Below are positions 1-9,589 of a DNA stretch of 57,009 bases, in pieces. The number at the start of each line of letters is the position of its first letter. Within the stretch, counting starts at the first letter, position 1. Origin of the DNA: Hydrogenophilales bacterium 16-64-40 (lineage in GTDB: Bacteria > Pseudomonadota > Gammaproteobacteria > Burkholderiales > Thiobacillaceae). Location: positions 1 to 57,009 of the forward strand of contig NCGX01000016.1 in assembly GCA_002256995.1 (NCBI GenBank), read 5' to 3'. A program made the position numbers and the translations under genes. The notes under the pieces are model-generated. The model did not search any database and was not told where the DNA came from. It saw only the letters and a list, made by a program, of their open reading frames with translations.

Positions 1-426
1 GGCGCCCATGTTGACGATGTCAAGCGAGCCGTCGGCCTTTTTCACCAGCCAGGTCCAGCCGGAACCGAAGTTGCCGACGGCGCTGGTCTGGAAGGCTTTT
101 TTGAATTCGTCGAGGCTGCCCCACTTGGCGTTGATGGCGTCAGCCAAGGCGCCGGTGGGCGCACCGCCGCCGTTGGGGGTGAGGCAGTTCCAGAAGAAGG
201 TATGGTTCCACACTTGGGCGGCGTTGTTGTAGACGCCGCCGGCGGGCGCGGACTTGACGATGTCCTCGAGCGACTTGCTCTCGAAGTCGGTGCCCTTGAT
301 CAGGTTGTTGAGATTGGTCACATAGGCCTGATGGTGCTTGGCGTAGTGGTATTCGAAGGTTTCCTGTGACATGTGCGGCGCAAGCGCATCCATGGCAAAG
401 GGCAGTGCGGGCAAGGTGTGTTCCAT
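1..426 (-). CDS. sodB: Fe-type superoxide dismutase, C-terminus off the window
   Basis: Cytoplasmic enzyme that dismutates superoxide to oxygen and peroxide. The first 142 codons are present. The N-terminus reads [20 protein letters not shown], followed by the iron-ligand helix [11 protein letters not shown] and the [15 protein letters not shown] segment typical of the Fe/Mn SOD family. The [10 protein letters not shown] form suggests the iron type. The reading frame runs off the left edge, so the C-terminal metal ligands are not visible. It is the last gene seen of a minus-strand series (hypothetical, haemoglobin, Rieske remnant, sodB) that begins at a sigma-54 promoter. A role in protecting nitrogenase from superoxide is inferred from that context. 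Confidence 0.93.
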   Translation of the reverse strand, partial: MEHTLPALPFAMDALAPHMSQETFEYHYAKHHQAYVTNLNNLIKGTDFESKSLEDIVKSAPAGGVYNNAAQVWNHTFFWNCLTPNGGGAPTGALADAINAKWGSLDEFKKAFQTSAVGNFGSGWTWLVKKADGSLDIVNMGA

Positions 427-475
427 GAAGGTGTCCTGAAATTGAACAAGTTACGAATCCCGTGCCGATCGGGGT

Positions 476-667
476 TTAGGCGAGGCGGCAAGGGGTGATG
501 TCGGCGGTATCGACCAGCACTTCGCCGTTTTCGATCTTCAGCGGATGTTCGGCGAGGGCGCATGGCTTGCCCTTGATGCAGTCGCCCGATTCGCCGCTGA
601 ATTCCCAGTCGTGGTGGGTACAGGTCAACACCGTGCCATGGAAGCGCGCATCGGCCAGCGGATCATT
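476..667 (-). pseudogene. 5'-truncated Rieske [2Fe-2S] protein remnant
   Basis: The frame encodes the second half of a small Rieske ferredoxin: DPLADARFHG, then the CTHHDWEF ligand motif (C-x-x-H), then GKPCALAEHPLKIENGEVLV. The first ligand pair, C-x-H, which should lie just before the DPLAD stretch, is missing. At that point the sequence runs into the last codons of the haemoglobin gene in another frame, and no start codon with a ribosome site fits. I read this as a deletion that removed the 5' half of a Rieske gene and fused the rest to the haemoglobin stop. Without the first Cys/His pair it could not hold a Rieske cluster. A programmed frameshift fusion with the haemoglobin is a less likely alternative. 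Confidence 0.65.
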
Positions 668-1064
668 CCGGCTGGTTGCGCATGAAATCCGCGGTCTTGA
701 AGAAGGCGGCCTGCAGTTCCGTCTGCAGGGCGGCCTCAAGTTCCCGGTCCTGCATGGCGCGCTGCATGCATCCCAGCCACTGGTCGCGCTTGCTCACGCC
801 GATGGCAAAGTGCGCGTGACGGCGGCGCAGGAATGGCTGACCGACGTGCTCGGCGAACAGCGCGGGTCCGCCCGTCCACTCGCTGAGAAACCAGAACAGC
901 TTGTTGCGGGATTCGGCCAGGTCCGCGGGATGCAGTTTGCGGATGCCGTAATAGTCGGGGTCCTCGTCCATCAGGTCGTAGAAGCGATCGACCAGTTCGC
1001 GCACGCCTTCCGCCCCGCCGAGACGGCCGTAATGGGGATTGGCAATGACGGTCTCAGCGTTCAT
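663..1064 (-). CDS. Group II truncated haemoglobin
   Basis: A 133-residue haem protein of the trHbO type. Visible hallmarks are LGGAEGVRELVDRFYDLM near residues 15-32, the proximal His at about residue 83 in RRRHAHFAIGVSKRDQW, and the Trp of the G helix just after it. Group II truncated haemoglobins bind oxygen very tightly or detoxify NO and peroxide. The gene lies 97 nt behind a hypothetical gene transcribed from a sigma-54 promoter and ahead of sodB, so oxygen or NO control during nitrogen fixation is the likely job (inference). The stop codon overlaps the Rieske remnant. Confidence 0.9.
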   Translation of the reverse strand: MNAETVIANPHYGRLGGAEGVRELVDRFYDLMDEDPDYYGIRKLHPADLAESRNKLFWFLSEWTGGPALFAEHVGQPFLRRRHAHFAIGVSKRDQWLGCMQRAMQDRELEAALQTELQAAFFKTADFMRNQPE

Positions 1065-1110
1065 GGTGCGGGCATCCTGGAGGGCGGAGTCGATTCATGC
1101 CGCAGGAATA

Positions 1111-1138
1111 CCCTGCCCGGACCTTCGCCCGGGCAGGG
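1111..1138. other. GC-rich stem-loop between two genes of the defence operon
   Basis: A perfect 10-bp inverted repeat (CCCTGCCCGG / CCGGGCAGGG) with an 8-nt loop lies in the 97-nt gap between the hypothetical gene and the haemoglobin gene. No T-run follows in the direction of transcription. It may stabilise or process the transcript, or partly terminate it. Confidence 0.55.
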
Positions 1139-1161
1139 GGAGCGGCAGGTTCAATCCCGGA

Positions 1162-1752
1162 TCAAACCGGACGGTTCTCGTTGGGGTTGCGCACCGGACC
1201 CATGACGGCCAGGCCTTCCTCGTAGCTCATGGTGGGGAAGGTGTCGGAAAATTTCAGCGCGGTCTCGGCGATTTTGTCCACCTTGCCGGCCGAATTCAGA
1301 CGCTTGAGGTCGATGCGCTCCAGGTACAGCAGATCCAGCAGTTCGTTGTAAACCGTCGCTTCGTCGATGGGCAGCACATAGAACGTCGCGCCGCGGTAGG
1401 GGACCTGATAGCGCGTGCTGAGATCGATGTTGTTGCAGAACAGGAAGTACTTGCCCTCTGGCGTCAGGGTGGAACCCATCGCGTCCGCCAGCGGTTTCAG
1501 GTATTCGAAGGAAAGCAGATAGGCCGCCATGAAATCGAGTCCCGGCTTGCCTTCATGCGCCACGGCGATCACCTGATCGGCCGTAAGCTCCGGCGGGCGC
1601 GCTTCGTCTGCATACTGCGGCGCGAACTTGATGGCGATTTCGCCACGAAATCCGAAGCGGCCGGCTTCGCCGGTGGCGTCCTTGAATACCGGATTCTGCA
1701 AGCGCTTATCGGCATCGAGTTGTTTGAAGGCGGTCTGGTCTAGCGTGGTCAT
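1162..1752 (-). CDS. Hypothetical protein, first gene of the NifA-linked defence operon
   Basis: A 196-residue soluble protein with no signal peptide, membrane segment or cofactor motif that I recognise. It starts MTTLDQTAFKQLDADKRLQN, has a DFMAAYLLSFEYLKPLADAMG helix region and ends NPNENRPV. There are few cysteines. It is the promoter-proximal gene of the unit that continues with the truncated haemoglobin and sodB. A good sigma-54 promoter lies 48 nt upstream and a NifA-type site further up. From this I infer a role in oxygen, NO or redox protection of nitrogenase; the sequence itself gives no biochemical clue. Confidence 0.8.
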   Translation of the reverse strand: MTTLDQTAFKQLDADKRLQNPVFKDATGEAGRFGFRGEIAIKFAPQYADEARPPELTADQVIAVAHEGKPGLDFMAAYLLSFEYLKPLADAMGSTLTPEGKYFLFCNNIDLSTRYQVPYRGATFYVLPIDEATVYNELLDLLYLERIDLKRLNSAGKVDKIAETALKFSDTFPTMSYEEGLAVMGPVRNPNENRPV

Positions 1753-1799
1753 GGTGGGCTCTTTGCAAAAGTTGAAGGGGTTTCGATCAAGCTTGCTGC

Positions 1800-1815
1800 A
1801 GCAAGAGCAATGCCA
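1800..1815 (-). promoter_or_regulatory. Sigma-54 promoter for the hypothetical-haemoglobin-sodB operon
   Basis: On the minus strand the sequence is TGGCATTGCTCTTGCT. It has the required GG-N10-GC spacing and matches the TGGCAC-N5-TTGCW consensus at nearly every conserved base. It lies about 48 nt before the ATG at 1752. The TGT-N10-ACA site at 1883-1898 is at a suitable upstream distance. Confidence 0.8.
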
Positions 1816-1882
1816 GCAGCGCCAACAATCCTAAGTCCATGATCCGGCACCGAAATGCCGGAATCTCACGCCGCACGCTCCG

Positions 1883-1898
1883 TGTCATGAATGCGACA
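1883..1898. promoter_or_regulatory. NifA upstream activator site
   Basis: TGT-CATGAATGCG-ACA fits the NifA consensus TGT-N10-ACA exactly. It is about 70 bp upstream of the minus-strand sigma-54 promoter at 1800-1815 and about 230 bp from the plus-strand one, so it probably serves mainly the defence operon. Confidence 0.7.
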
Positions 1899-2032
1899 AA
1901 AGGCGCGTTCTGTTGGGCTGTGGTCTGCAAGGCCCCGTCGTCGAAGCACATCACGCACGGTTCGCCATGGGGCGCGGCGGGGGCCGGCCCATGGCTTGAC
2001 GCGACTGCGCCCGGAAAAAACAGCAGCGCCTT

Positions 2033-2048
2033 TGTCGCAAAACAGACA
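2033..2048. promoter_or_regulatory. NifA upstream activator site
   Basis: TGT-CGCAAAACAG-ACA fits TGT-N10-ACA exactly. It lies about 80 bp upstream of the iscS sigma-54 promoter, the usual distance for NifA acting through DNA looping. Confidence 0.75.
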
Positions 2049-2126
2049 AAGCCTACACGGGCGGATCCCGCCCAGTCAGGCAATTTTGTTATGTCTATTC
2101 AAGCGCTTATCACTATTTATCAGACA

Positions 2127-2142
2127 TGGCACATGAGTTGCT
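2127..2142 (+). promoter_or_regulatory. Sigma-54 promoter of the isc operon
   Basis: TGGCACATGAGTTGCT matches the sigma-54 consensus at all conserved positions with exact GG-N10-GC spacing. It lies 70 nt before the iscS start. Together with the NifA-type site at 2033-2048 it places the whole Fe-S operon under nitrogen-fixation control. Confidence 0.9.
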
Positions 2143-2211
2143 TTTAGTCAGGCATGACCGGCGGCGCACCATGCCGCCCCCACAACGCAAGCCAACCCGA
2201 GCGAGACGTTC

Positions 2212-3423
2212 ATGCCCAAGGTACCCATCTATCTCGATTACTCCGCGACCACGCCGATCGACCCGCGCGTGGCGGAAAAGATGATCCCGTACCTGACGGA
2301 AAAATTCGGCAACCCGGCCTCGCGTTCGCACGCCTTTGGCTGGGATGCGGATCAAGCCGTGGAGCAGGCGCGCGAAGAGGTCGCGGGGCTGGTGAACTGC
2401 GATCCCAGGGAAATCGTCTGGACGTCGGGTGCAACCGAGTCGGACAACCTCGCCATCAAGGGCGCGGCGCAGTTCTACAAGGGCAAGGGCAAGCACCTGA
2501 TCACCGTGCGCACCGAACACAAGGCGGTGCTCGACCCGATGCGCGAACTGGAACGGCAGGGCTTCGAAGTCACCTATCTCGATCCCGAGCCGAGCGGGCT
2601 GATCGATCTGGACAAATTCACCGCCGCCATCCGTCCCGACACCATCCTCGCCTCGGTCATGCACGTGAACAATGAGATCGGTGTGATCCAGGACATCGAC
2701 ACCCTCGGCGAACTCTGCCGTGCCAGGGGCGTGCTGTTCCATGTGGACGCGGCGCAGTCCACCGGCAAGGCGCCGATCGACCTTGGCCGTCTCAAGGTGG
2801 ACCTGATGTCGTTCTCTGCCCACAAGACTTACGGCCCCAAAGGCATCGGCGCCCTGTACGTGCGGCGCAAGCCGCGCATCCGCATCGAGGCGCAGATGCA
2901 CGGCGGCGGCCACGAGCGCGGCATGCGTTCCGGCACGCTGGCCACGCACCAGATCGTCGGCATGGGCGCAGCCTTCCGCATCGCCGCAGAGGAAATGGCG
3001 ACCGAGAACGAACGCATCCGCATGCTGCGCGACAAGCTGTGGGCCGGCATCAGCAGCATGGACGAAGTGCACCTCAACGGCGACATGCAGCGGCGCGTGC
3101 CGCACAACCTCAACGCGAGCTTCAATTTCGTCGAGGGCGAATCGCTGATGATGGCGATCAAGGATCTCGCGGTCTCCAGCGGCTCGGCCTGTACCTCGGC
3201 CAGCCTGGAGCCGTCCTACGTGCTGAAGGCGCTGGGCCGCAACGACGAGCTGGCGCACAGCTCGATCCGCTTCTCCATCGGCCGTTTCACCACCGAGGAA
3301 GAAATCGACTACGCCGTGCAGCTGCTCCACAAGCACGTCGGCAAGCTGCGCGATCTGTCGCCATTGTGGGACATGCACTGCGCCGGCGTAGACCTGAATT
3401 CCGTGCAATGGGCCGCACATTAA
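2212..3423 (+). CDS. iscS: Cysteine desulfurase, IscS type
   Basis: PLP enzyme (403 aa) that removes sulfur from L-cysteine and hands it to the scaffold IscU. The PLP Lys is at about 205 in [11 protein letters not shown]. The sulfur-carrying Cys is at about 327 in [14 protein letters not shown], the long-loop form that separates IscS from NifS. The N-terminus [20 protein letters not shown] and the length match IscS. It is the first gene of an isc operon driven by a sigma-54 promoter. A separate true nifS lies at 21345, so this strain has two desulfurases in one nif region. Confidence 0.95.
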   Translation: MPKVPIYLDYSATTPIDPRVAEKMIPYLTEKFGNPASRSHAFGWDADQAVEQAREEVAGLVNCDPREIVWTSGATESDNLAIKGAAQFYKGKGKHLITVRTEHKAVLDPMRELERQGFEVTYLDPEPSGLIDLDKFTAAIRPDTILASVMHVNNEIGVIQDIDTLGELCRARGVLFHVDAAQSTGKAPIDLGRLKVDLMSFSAHKTYGPKGIGALYVRRKPRIRIEAQMHGGGHERGMRSGTLATHQIVGMGAAFRIAAEEMATENERIRMLRDKLWAGISSMDEVHLNGDMQRRVPHNLNASFNFVEGESLMMAIKDLAVSSGSACTSASLEPSYVLKALGRNDELAHSSIRFSIGRFTTEEEIDYAVQLLHKHVGKLRDLSPLWDMHCAGVDLNSVQWAAH

Positions 3424-3425
3424 TC

Positions 3426-3522
3426 ATGGTGAGGCGTGAGGGGTCAGGGGTCAGGAGTCTGGTTGTGCGCTGCGCGCGGCCGGTTCTCACACCTCACGCC
3501 TAGCGCCTCACCCCTTACCGGA
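3426..3522. repeat. GTGAGG/CCTCAC inverted-repeat region between iscS and iscU
   Basis: The 108-nt iscS-iscU gap holds short tandem units such as GTGAGG, GTGAGGGGTCAGG and GGTCAGGAG on the left. The complementary CACCTCACGCC and CGCCTCACCCC units are on the right, allowing a long imperfect hairpin. A similar arrangement is found between nifD and nifK at 37221-37294. It may set the ratio of the first gene to the following ones. Confidence 0.55.
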
Positions 3523-3531
3523 GGTAACGAC

Positions 3532-3954
3532 ATGTCTTACAGCGACAAGGTACTGGACCATTATGAAAATCCCCGCAACGTCGGGGCGCTCGAAGCGGAC
3601 GACGAATCGGTGGGCACCGGCATGGTCGGTGCCCCGGCCTGCGGCGACGTGATGAAGCTGCAAATCAAGGTGAACGACGACGGCATCATCGAGGAGGCAC
3701 GCTTCAAGACGTACGGCTGCGGTTCGGCCATCGCCTCCAGCTCGCTGGTGACCGAATGGGTCAAGGGCAAGACGCTGGATCAGGCGCTTGAGATCAAGAA
3801 CACCGCCATTGCCGAGGAACTGGCGCTGCCGCCGGTCAAGATCCACTGCTCGATTCTGGCCGAGGACGCGATCAAGGCCGCGGTCGCCGACTATCGCAAC
3901 AAGCACGAAGTCGTCAGCGCCGGCTATGCAGCTTGCGATCCGGCTGCCGCCTGA
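3532..3954 (+). CDS. iscU: Fe-S cluster assembly scaffold IscU
   Basis: Scaffold (140 aa) on which [2Fe-2S] and [4Fe-4S] clusters are built. The three ligand cysteines are at 37 (GAPACGD), 63 ([10 protein letters not shown]) and 106 ([12 protein letters not shown]). The LPPVK motif recognised by the chaperone HscA is at 99-103. The start is the ATG behind a strong GGAGGT ribosome site. It is IscU-like in length, without the extra domains of NifU, and no nifU is present elsewhere in the window. It may therefore be the scaffold for nitrogenase Fe-S clusters here (inference). Confidence 0.96.
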   Translation: MSYSDKVLDHYENPRNVGALEADDESVGTGMVGAPACGDVMKLQIKVNDDGIIEEARFKTYGCGSAIASSSLVTEWVKGKTLDQALEIKNTAIAEELALPPVKIHCSILAEDAIKAAVADYRNKHEVVSAGYAACDPAAA

Positions 3955-3977
3955 GCCCCCTGAAGGAGAAACGCGCC

Positions 3978-4325
3978 ATGGACATGCAGACGACAGCCAG
4001 CCCCATCATCTTTACCGATGCGGCTGCAATCAAGGTCAAGGAAATCATCCTGGATGAAGGCAATGCCGCGCTCAAGCTGCGCGTCTCCGTTTCCGGCGGC
4101 GGCTGTTCCGGCTTTCAGTACGGCTTCAGCTTCGACGAGAACAGCGCTGCGGACGATACCGTGGTGGAGAACTGCGGCGTCACGCTGCTGGTCGATCCGA
4201 TGAGCTACATGTACCTGATGGGTGCCGAGATCGACTACAAGGAAAGCCTCGAAGGCGCGCGCTTCGTGATCAACAACCCGAATGCCGTGTCGACCTGCGG
4301 CTGCGGCGAATCGTTTTCGGTGTAG
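3978..4325 (+). CDS. A-type Fe-S carrier (ErpA/IscA family)
   Basis: A 115-residue A-type carrier that passes Fe-S clusters from the scaffold to target proteins. The three cysteines that bind the cluster are visible in [12 protein letters not shown] and in the C-terminal STCGCGESF motif. The N-terminus and the FSFDEN.. segment resemble ErpA more than IscA. It follows iscU by 23 nt and is followed by a second A-type gene after 10 nt. The start is the ATG behind GAAGGAG. Confidence 0.9.
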   Translation: MDMQTTASPIIFTDAAAIKVKEIILDEGNAALKLRVSVSGGGCSGFQYGFSFDENSAADDTVVENCGVTLLVDPMSYMYLMGAEIDYKESLEGARFVINNPNAVSTCGCGESFSV

Positions 4326-4335
4326 GGGAGGGGAC

Positions 4336-4659
4336 ATGGCTATCACGCTGTCGGAACGCGCCGCCAACCGGGTGCAAAAATTCCTCGACCAACGCGGCAA
4401 GGGGGTTGGCCTGCGCCTGGGCGTGCGCACCAGCGGCTGCTCCGGCATGGCCTACACGCTTGAGTTCGTGGACGAAACCCTGCCCGATGACATTGCCTTC
4501 GTGTCCTACGGCGTCACCGTGCTGATCGATCCCAAGAGCCTGACCTTCCTCGAAGGCACCGAACTGGATTTCGTGCGTGAAGGCCTGAACGAAGGCTTCA
4601 AATTCAACAACCCCAACGTGAAGAATTCCTGCGGCTGCGGCGAAAGCTTCAACGTATAG
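4336..4659 (+). CDS. iscA: A-type Fe-S carrier IscA
   Basis: A 107-residue carrier with the IscA pattern: [13 protein letters not shown] at the start, [14 protein letters not shown] in the middle and [11 protein letters not shown] at the end, giving the three conserved cysteines. The region upstream of the chosen ATG has a GGGGAGGGG ribosome site. It sits between the ErpA-like gene and hscA. With the nif-type IscA at 18614, the window holds three A-type carriers. Confidence 0.93.
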   Translation: MAITLSERAANRVQKFLDQRGKGVGLRLGVRTSGCSGMAYTLEFVDETLPDDIAFVSYGVTVLIDPKSLTFLEGTELDFVREGLNEGFKFNNPNVKNSCGCGESFNV

Positions 4660-4668
4660 GAGAACAGC

Positions 4669-6537
<1,869 letters not shown>

Positions 6538-6545
6538 GGAACCTA

Positions 6546-6884
6546 ATGCCGCAAATCATCGTACTGCCGCATGCCAGCCTGTGTCCGGACGGCGACGCGC
6601 TGGATGCCGCAAGCGGCGCCACCATTTGCGACAGCCTGCTCGCCGCTGGAATCGAACTCGACCATGCGTGCGAACAATCCTGCGCCTGCACCACGTGCCA
6701 TATCATCGTGCGCGAAGGATTCGCCTCCCTGAATGCATCCACCGAAGTGGAAGACGACCTGCTCGACAAGGCATGGGGCCTGGAGCCGCAATCTCGCCTC
6801 GCGTGCCAGGCCATCGTCGACGGCACCGACCTGGTGATCGAGATTCCCAAGTACTCGATCAACATGGTCAAGGAAGGGCATTGA
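6546..6884 (+). CDS. fdx: ISC-type [2Fe-2S] ferredoxin
   Basis: A 112-residue adrenodoxin-type ferredoxin that supplies electrons for cluster assembly. Four ligand cysteines are visible: HACEQSCACTTCH gives C-x5-C-x2-C, and the fourth is in RLACQ. The C-terminal VIEIPKYSINMVKEGH is typical of isc-operon Fdx. It follows hscA after 8 nt and closes the operon; iscX is not present behind it. Confidence 0.95.
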   Translation: MPQIIVLPHASLCPDGDALDAASGATICDSLLAAGIELDHACEQSCACTTCHIIVREGFASLNASTEVEDDLLDKAWGLEPQSRLACQAIVDGTDLVIEIPKYSINMVKEGH

Positions 6885-7118
6885 GCTTTCCCTGATCGCT
6901 TTCTCCGGAGTTGGCCCCTGCGCACCGGCATCCCGCGGGTGCGCGCATTGGATTCCAGGCATGCGACATGAAGGTCAAGGTGCTGCAGCCTTCCGGGGGG
7001 GCAGGGGCCGTCCTGCTATCTGCATCTCGCGCCCGCACACCGGGACTGACCCGCGCCCGCTGCACCACCGGTCCCGCTCAAGCCTTCGTCGCGCCTGCCA
7101 TGACGTCGCAGGCCGCCC

Positions 7119-7134
7119 TGTCGCAATCCCTACA
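7119..7134. promoter_or_regulatory. NifA upstream activator site of the nifV operon
   Basis: TGT-CGCAATCCCT-ACA matches TGT-N10-ACA. It lies about 85 bp upstream of the sigma-54 promoter at 7218-7233. The rest of the 386-nt gap between fdx and nifV holds no credible gene. Confidence 0.7.
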
Positions 7135-7217
7135 ATCCCCGACAAATGTCGCTTACGCCCCTTCGGCCGCTCCCCGCCATAACCTGTAACTGACTGATTG
7201 AACATCACAATTTACTC

Positions 7218-7233
7218 TGGCACGCCCCTTGCT
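7218..7233 (+). promoter_or_regulatory. Sigma-54 promoter of the nifV operon
   Basis: TGGCACGCCCCTTGCT is a full match to TGGCACG-N4-TTGCW. It lies 38 nt before the nifV ATG. It is a separate promoter for nifV and the genes behind it, rather than read-through from the isc operon alone. Confidence 0.9.
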
Positions 7234-7270
7234 GATTGCTGGTTGAAAGCACTTCTTCTTCGGAGCGGAC

Positions 7271-8413
7271 ATGGCCCAATCTTCTGTAATCGTCAATGAC
7301 ACGACCCTGCGCGATGGCGAGCAGACCGCGGGCGTGAGCTTCAGCGCAGAAGAACGCATCGCCATCGCGCGCGCCCTGGCCGCTGCGGGCGTGGCCGAAA
7401 TGGAAGTGGGCATCCCGGTCATGGGGCCGGAAGAACGCGAGAGCATTCTCGCCATCGCCAGCCTGGGCCTGCCGTCGAGCCTGATGGTCTGGGGCCGCAT
7501 GTGCGAACCCGATCTCATGGCCGCCGCCAGCTGCGGCGCGCATGTCGTCAATCTGTCGATCCCCGTTTCCGATATTCAAATCCGCCACAAGCTGGGACGC
7601 GATCGGGAATGGGTGCTGGACACCGTCAGCCGTTTCGTCAACCGCGCCCAGGACATGGGCATGGACGTCAGCGTCGGCGGTGAAGACGCCTCGCGCGCGG
7701 ATCCGGATTTTCTGCTACGCGTGGTCGATACGGCGCAGGCTGCCGGCGCGCGGCGCTTCCGCTTCGCCGACACGCTCGGGCTGCTGGACCCGTTCAGCAC
7801 CTACAAGCGCATGAACCAGCTGCGCGAGGCGACGGATCTCGAACTCGAAATGCACGCCCACAACGACCTCGGCATGGCCACGGCAAACACGCTGGCCGCC
7901 GTGCTGGCGGGCGCCAGCCACGTCAACACCACGGTCAACGGCCTGGGCGAACGCGCCGGCAATGCCGCGCTGGAGGAGACCGTCACCGCGATGCACCATC
8001 TCTACAACATCGAGACCGGCATCGACAGCCGCCACTTCCCGGAGATCTCGCGCCTGGTATCGATTGCCTCGGGCCGTCCGGTTCCGGTCAACAAGAGCAT
8101 CGTCGGCGATGCCGTGTTCACCCACGAGTCGGGCATTCACGTGGACGGTCTGATCAAGAACCCGCTCAACTACCAGGGCGTGTCTCCGGAAGCCGTCGGG
8201 CGCACCCACACGCTGGTGCTCGGCAAACATTCGGGTTCCAGCGCGGTGATGCATGCGTATGCCGGGATCGGCATTGCGCTCACGGAATTCGAAGCCAGGG
8301 CGATGCTCGCGCGCATTCGGGAACACGCCGTTGCCACCAAGCGGACGCCGAGCACCGCCGACCTCGAACGTTTTTATCTGGAAGCGATGCCGCGCGCATC
8401 GGTTCAGTCCTGA
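7271..8413 (+). CDS. nifV: Homocitrate synthase NifV
   Basis: Condenses acetyl-CoA with 2-oxoglutarate to give homocitrate, the organic ligand of FeMo-co. The 380-residue protein starts with the catalytic [16 protein letters not shown] motif and has the metal-binding [17 protein letters not shown] segment. It lacks the C-terminal regulatory domain of isopropylmalate synthase. The position between a sigma-54 promoter and cysE-nifW supports the nif role over leucine or lysine biosynthesis. Confidence 0.95.
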   Translation: MAQSSVIVNDTTLRDGEQTAGVSFSAEERIAIARALAAAGVAEMEVGIPVMGPEERESILAIASLGLPSSLMVWGRMCEPDLMAAASCGAHVVNLSIPVSDIQIRHKLGRDREWVLDTVSRFVNRAQDMGMDVSVGGEDASRADPDFLLRVVDTAQAAGARRFRFADTLGLLDPFSTYKRMNQLREATDLELEMHAHNDLGMATANTLAAVLAGASHVNTTVNGLGERAGNAALEETVTAMHHLYNIETGIDSRHFPEISRLVSIASGRPVPVNKSIVGDAVFTHESGIHVDGLIKNPLNYQGVSPEAVGRTHTLVLGKHSGSSAVMHAYAGIGIALTEFEARAMLARIREHAVATKRTPSTADLERFYLEAMPRASVQS

Positions 8414-8427
8414 CCGGGAGAAGCACC

Positions 8428-9228
8428 ATGACCGCGATGATCGATCCGCAGACCCTGGCCGCCCCGGCGCCGCTACCTGCCCCCGGCCTGTGGGCGCTGC
8501 TGCGCGAAGACATCGCCTGCGTGTTCCAGCGCGACCCCGCCGCGCGCACCACCTGGGAAGTCATCACCACTTACCCCGGCATCCATGCCCTGTTCTGGCA
8601 TCGCCTCAGCCACGTGTTGTGGGGGCGTCGCTGGCGCTATCCCGCGCGCTTCATGAGCTTCTTCGCGCGCATGTTCACCCAGATCGACATCCATCCCGGC
8701 GCCACCATCGGCCGCCGCTTCTTCATCGACCACGGCTGCGGGGTCGTCATCGGCGAGACCGCCGAGGTCGGCGACGACGTCACGCTCTACCACGGCGTCA
8801 CCCTCGGCGGCGTCTCCTGGAATCCCGGCAAGCGTCATCCCACCCTGTGCGACGGCGTGGTGGTGGGCGCAGGCGCGAAGATCCTCGGCCCGATCACGGT
8901 CGGATACGGCGCGCGCGTCGGCGCGAATTCGGTGGTGATCCAGGATGTGCCGGACAGCATGACGGTGGTCGGCATCCCCGGCCGCGTGGTGCTGCCGGAG
9001 AGCCAGCGGCGCATCACCCAGCAGGGCATCGACCTGGACCACCACCTGATGCCGGACCCGGTGGGCAAGGCGATTTCCTGCCTGCTCGAACGCATCGCCC
9101 ACCTGGAAAAGCGTCTGGGCGTATCGCCGGATGGCGAGGCGACGCCGGCCACGAACGACTGCGCCACCTGCAGCGACATCTGCGAGCCGACTCATCAGGC
9201 AAGCAGACCGAGACGAACCACCCACTGA
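8428..9228 (+). CDS. cysE: Serine O-acetyltransferase
   Basis: Makes O-acetylserine, the precursor of cysteine. The 266-residue protein has an N-terminal helical domain ([16 protein letters not shown]) and a left-handed beta-helix of hexapeptide repeats. These include [26 protein letters not shown] and LYHGVTLGG. The final 20 residues contain CATCSDIC. It follows nifV after 14 nt. A nif-cluster copy would raise the cysteine supply for the desulfurases NifS and IscS when Fe-S demand is high; this is known from other diazotrophs. Confidence 0.93.
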   Translation: MTAMIDPQTLAAPAPLPAPGLWALLREDIACVFQRDPAARTTWEVITTYPGIHALFWHRLSHVLWGRRWRYPARFMSFFARMFTQIDIHPGATIGRRFFIDHGCGVVIGETAEVGDDVTLYHGVTLGGVSWNPGKRHPTLCDGVVVGAGAKILGPITVGYGARVGANSVVIQDVPDSMTVVGIPGRVVLPESQRRITQQGIDLDHHLMPDPVGKAISCLLERIAHLEKRLGVSPDGEATPATNDCATCSDICEPTHQASRPRRTTH

Positions 9229-9248
9229 ACTTCACCGACGGGAAAACC

Positions 9249-9578
9249 ATGAGCGACCTACTCAAATACATGAGCACCTTTTCAGCGGCGGAAGAGTTCC
9301 TGGACTATTTCCAGGTTTCCTACGACCAGGCCGTCGTCAACGTGAACCGGCTGCACATCCTGAAGCGCTTCAACCAGTATCTGCGCGCCACACCGGGTAC
9401 GGCGGAGATGGACGACGGCACGCTGCACGGCGTGTGCAAGGAGACGCTGAACAAGGCCTACAGCGACTTCGTCAACTCCACGGCGGCGCAGGAGAGGGTG
9501 TTCAAGGTATTCCAGGACACGGACGGCAAACAGCACGTGTCTCTCGACAGCATGCGCTCGGCACTGTCGTCCCGCTAG
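9249..9578 (+). CDS. nifW: Nitrogenase stabilising/protective protein NifW
   Basis: A 109-residue NifW. Recognisable parts are FSAAEEFLDYFQVSYDQAVVNVNRLHILKRFNQ (read in two overlapping pieces) and AYSDFVNSTAAQERVFKVF. NifW binds the MoFe protein and helps its maturation or protects it from oxygen. The start is the ATG behind GGGAAAACC, with MSDLLKYMSTF as N-terminus. It lies between cysE and fixA. Confidence 0.9.
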   Translation: MSDLLKYMSTFSAAEEFLDYFQVSYDQAVVNVNRLHILKRFNQYLRATPGTAEMDDGTLHGVCKETLNKAYSDFVNSTAAQERVFKVFQDTDGKQHVSLDSMRSALSSR

Positions 9579-9589
9579 GAGCAATCATC

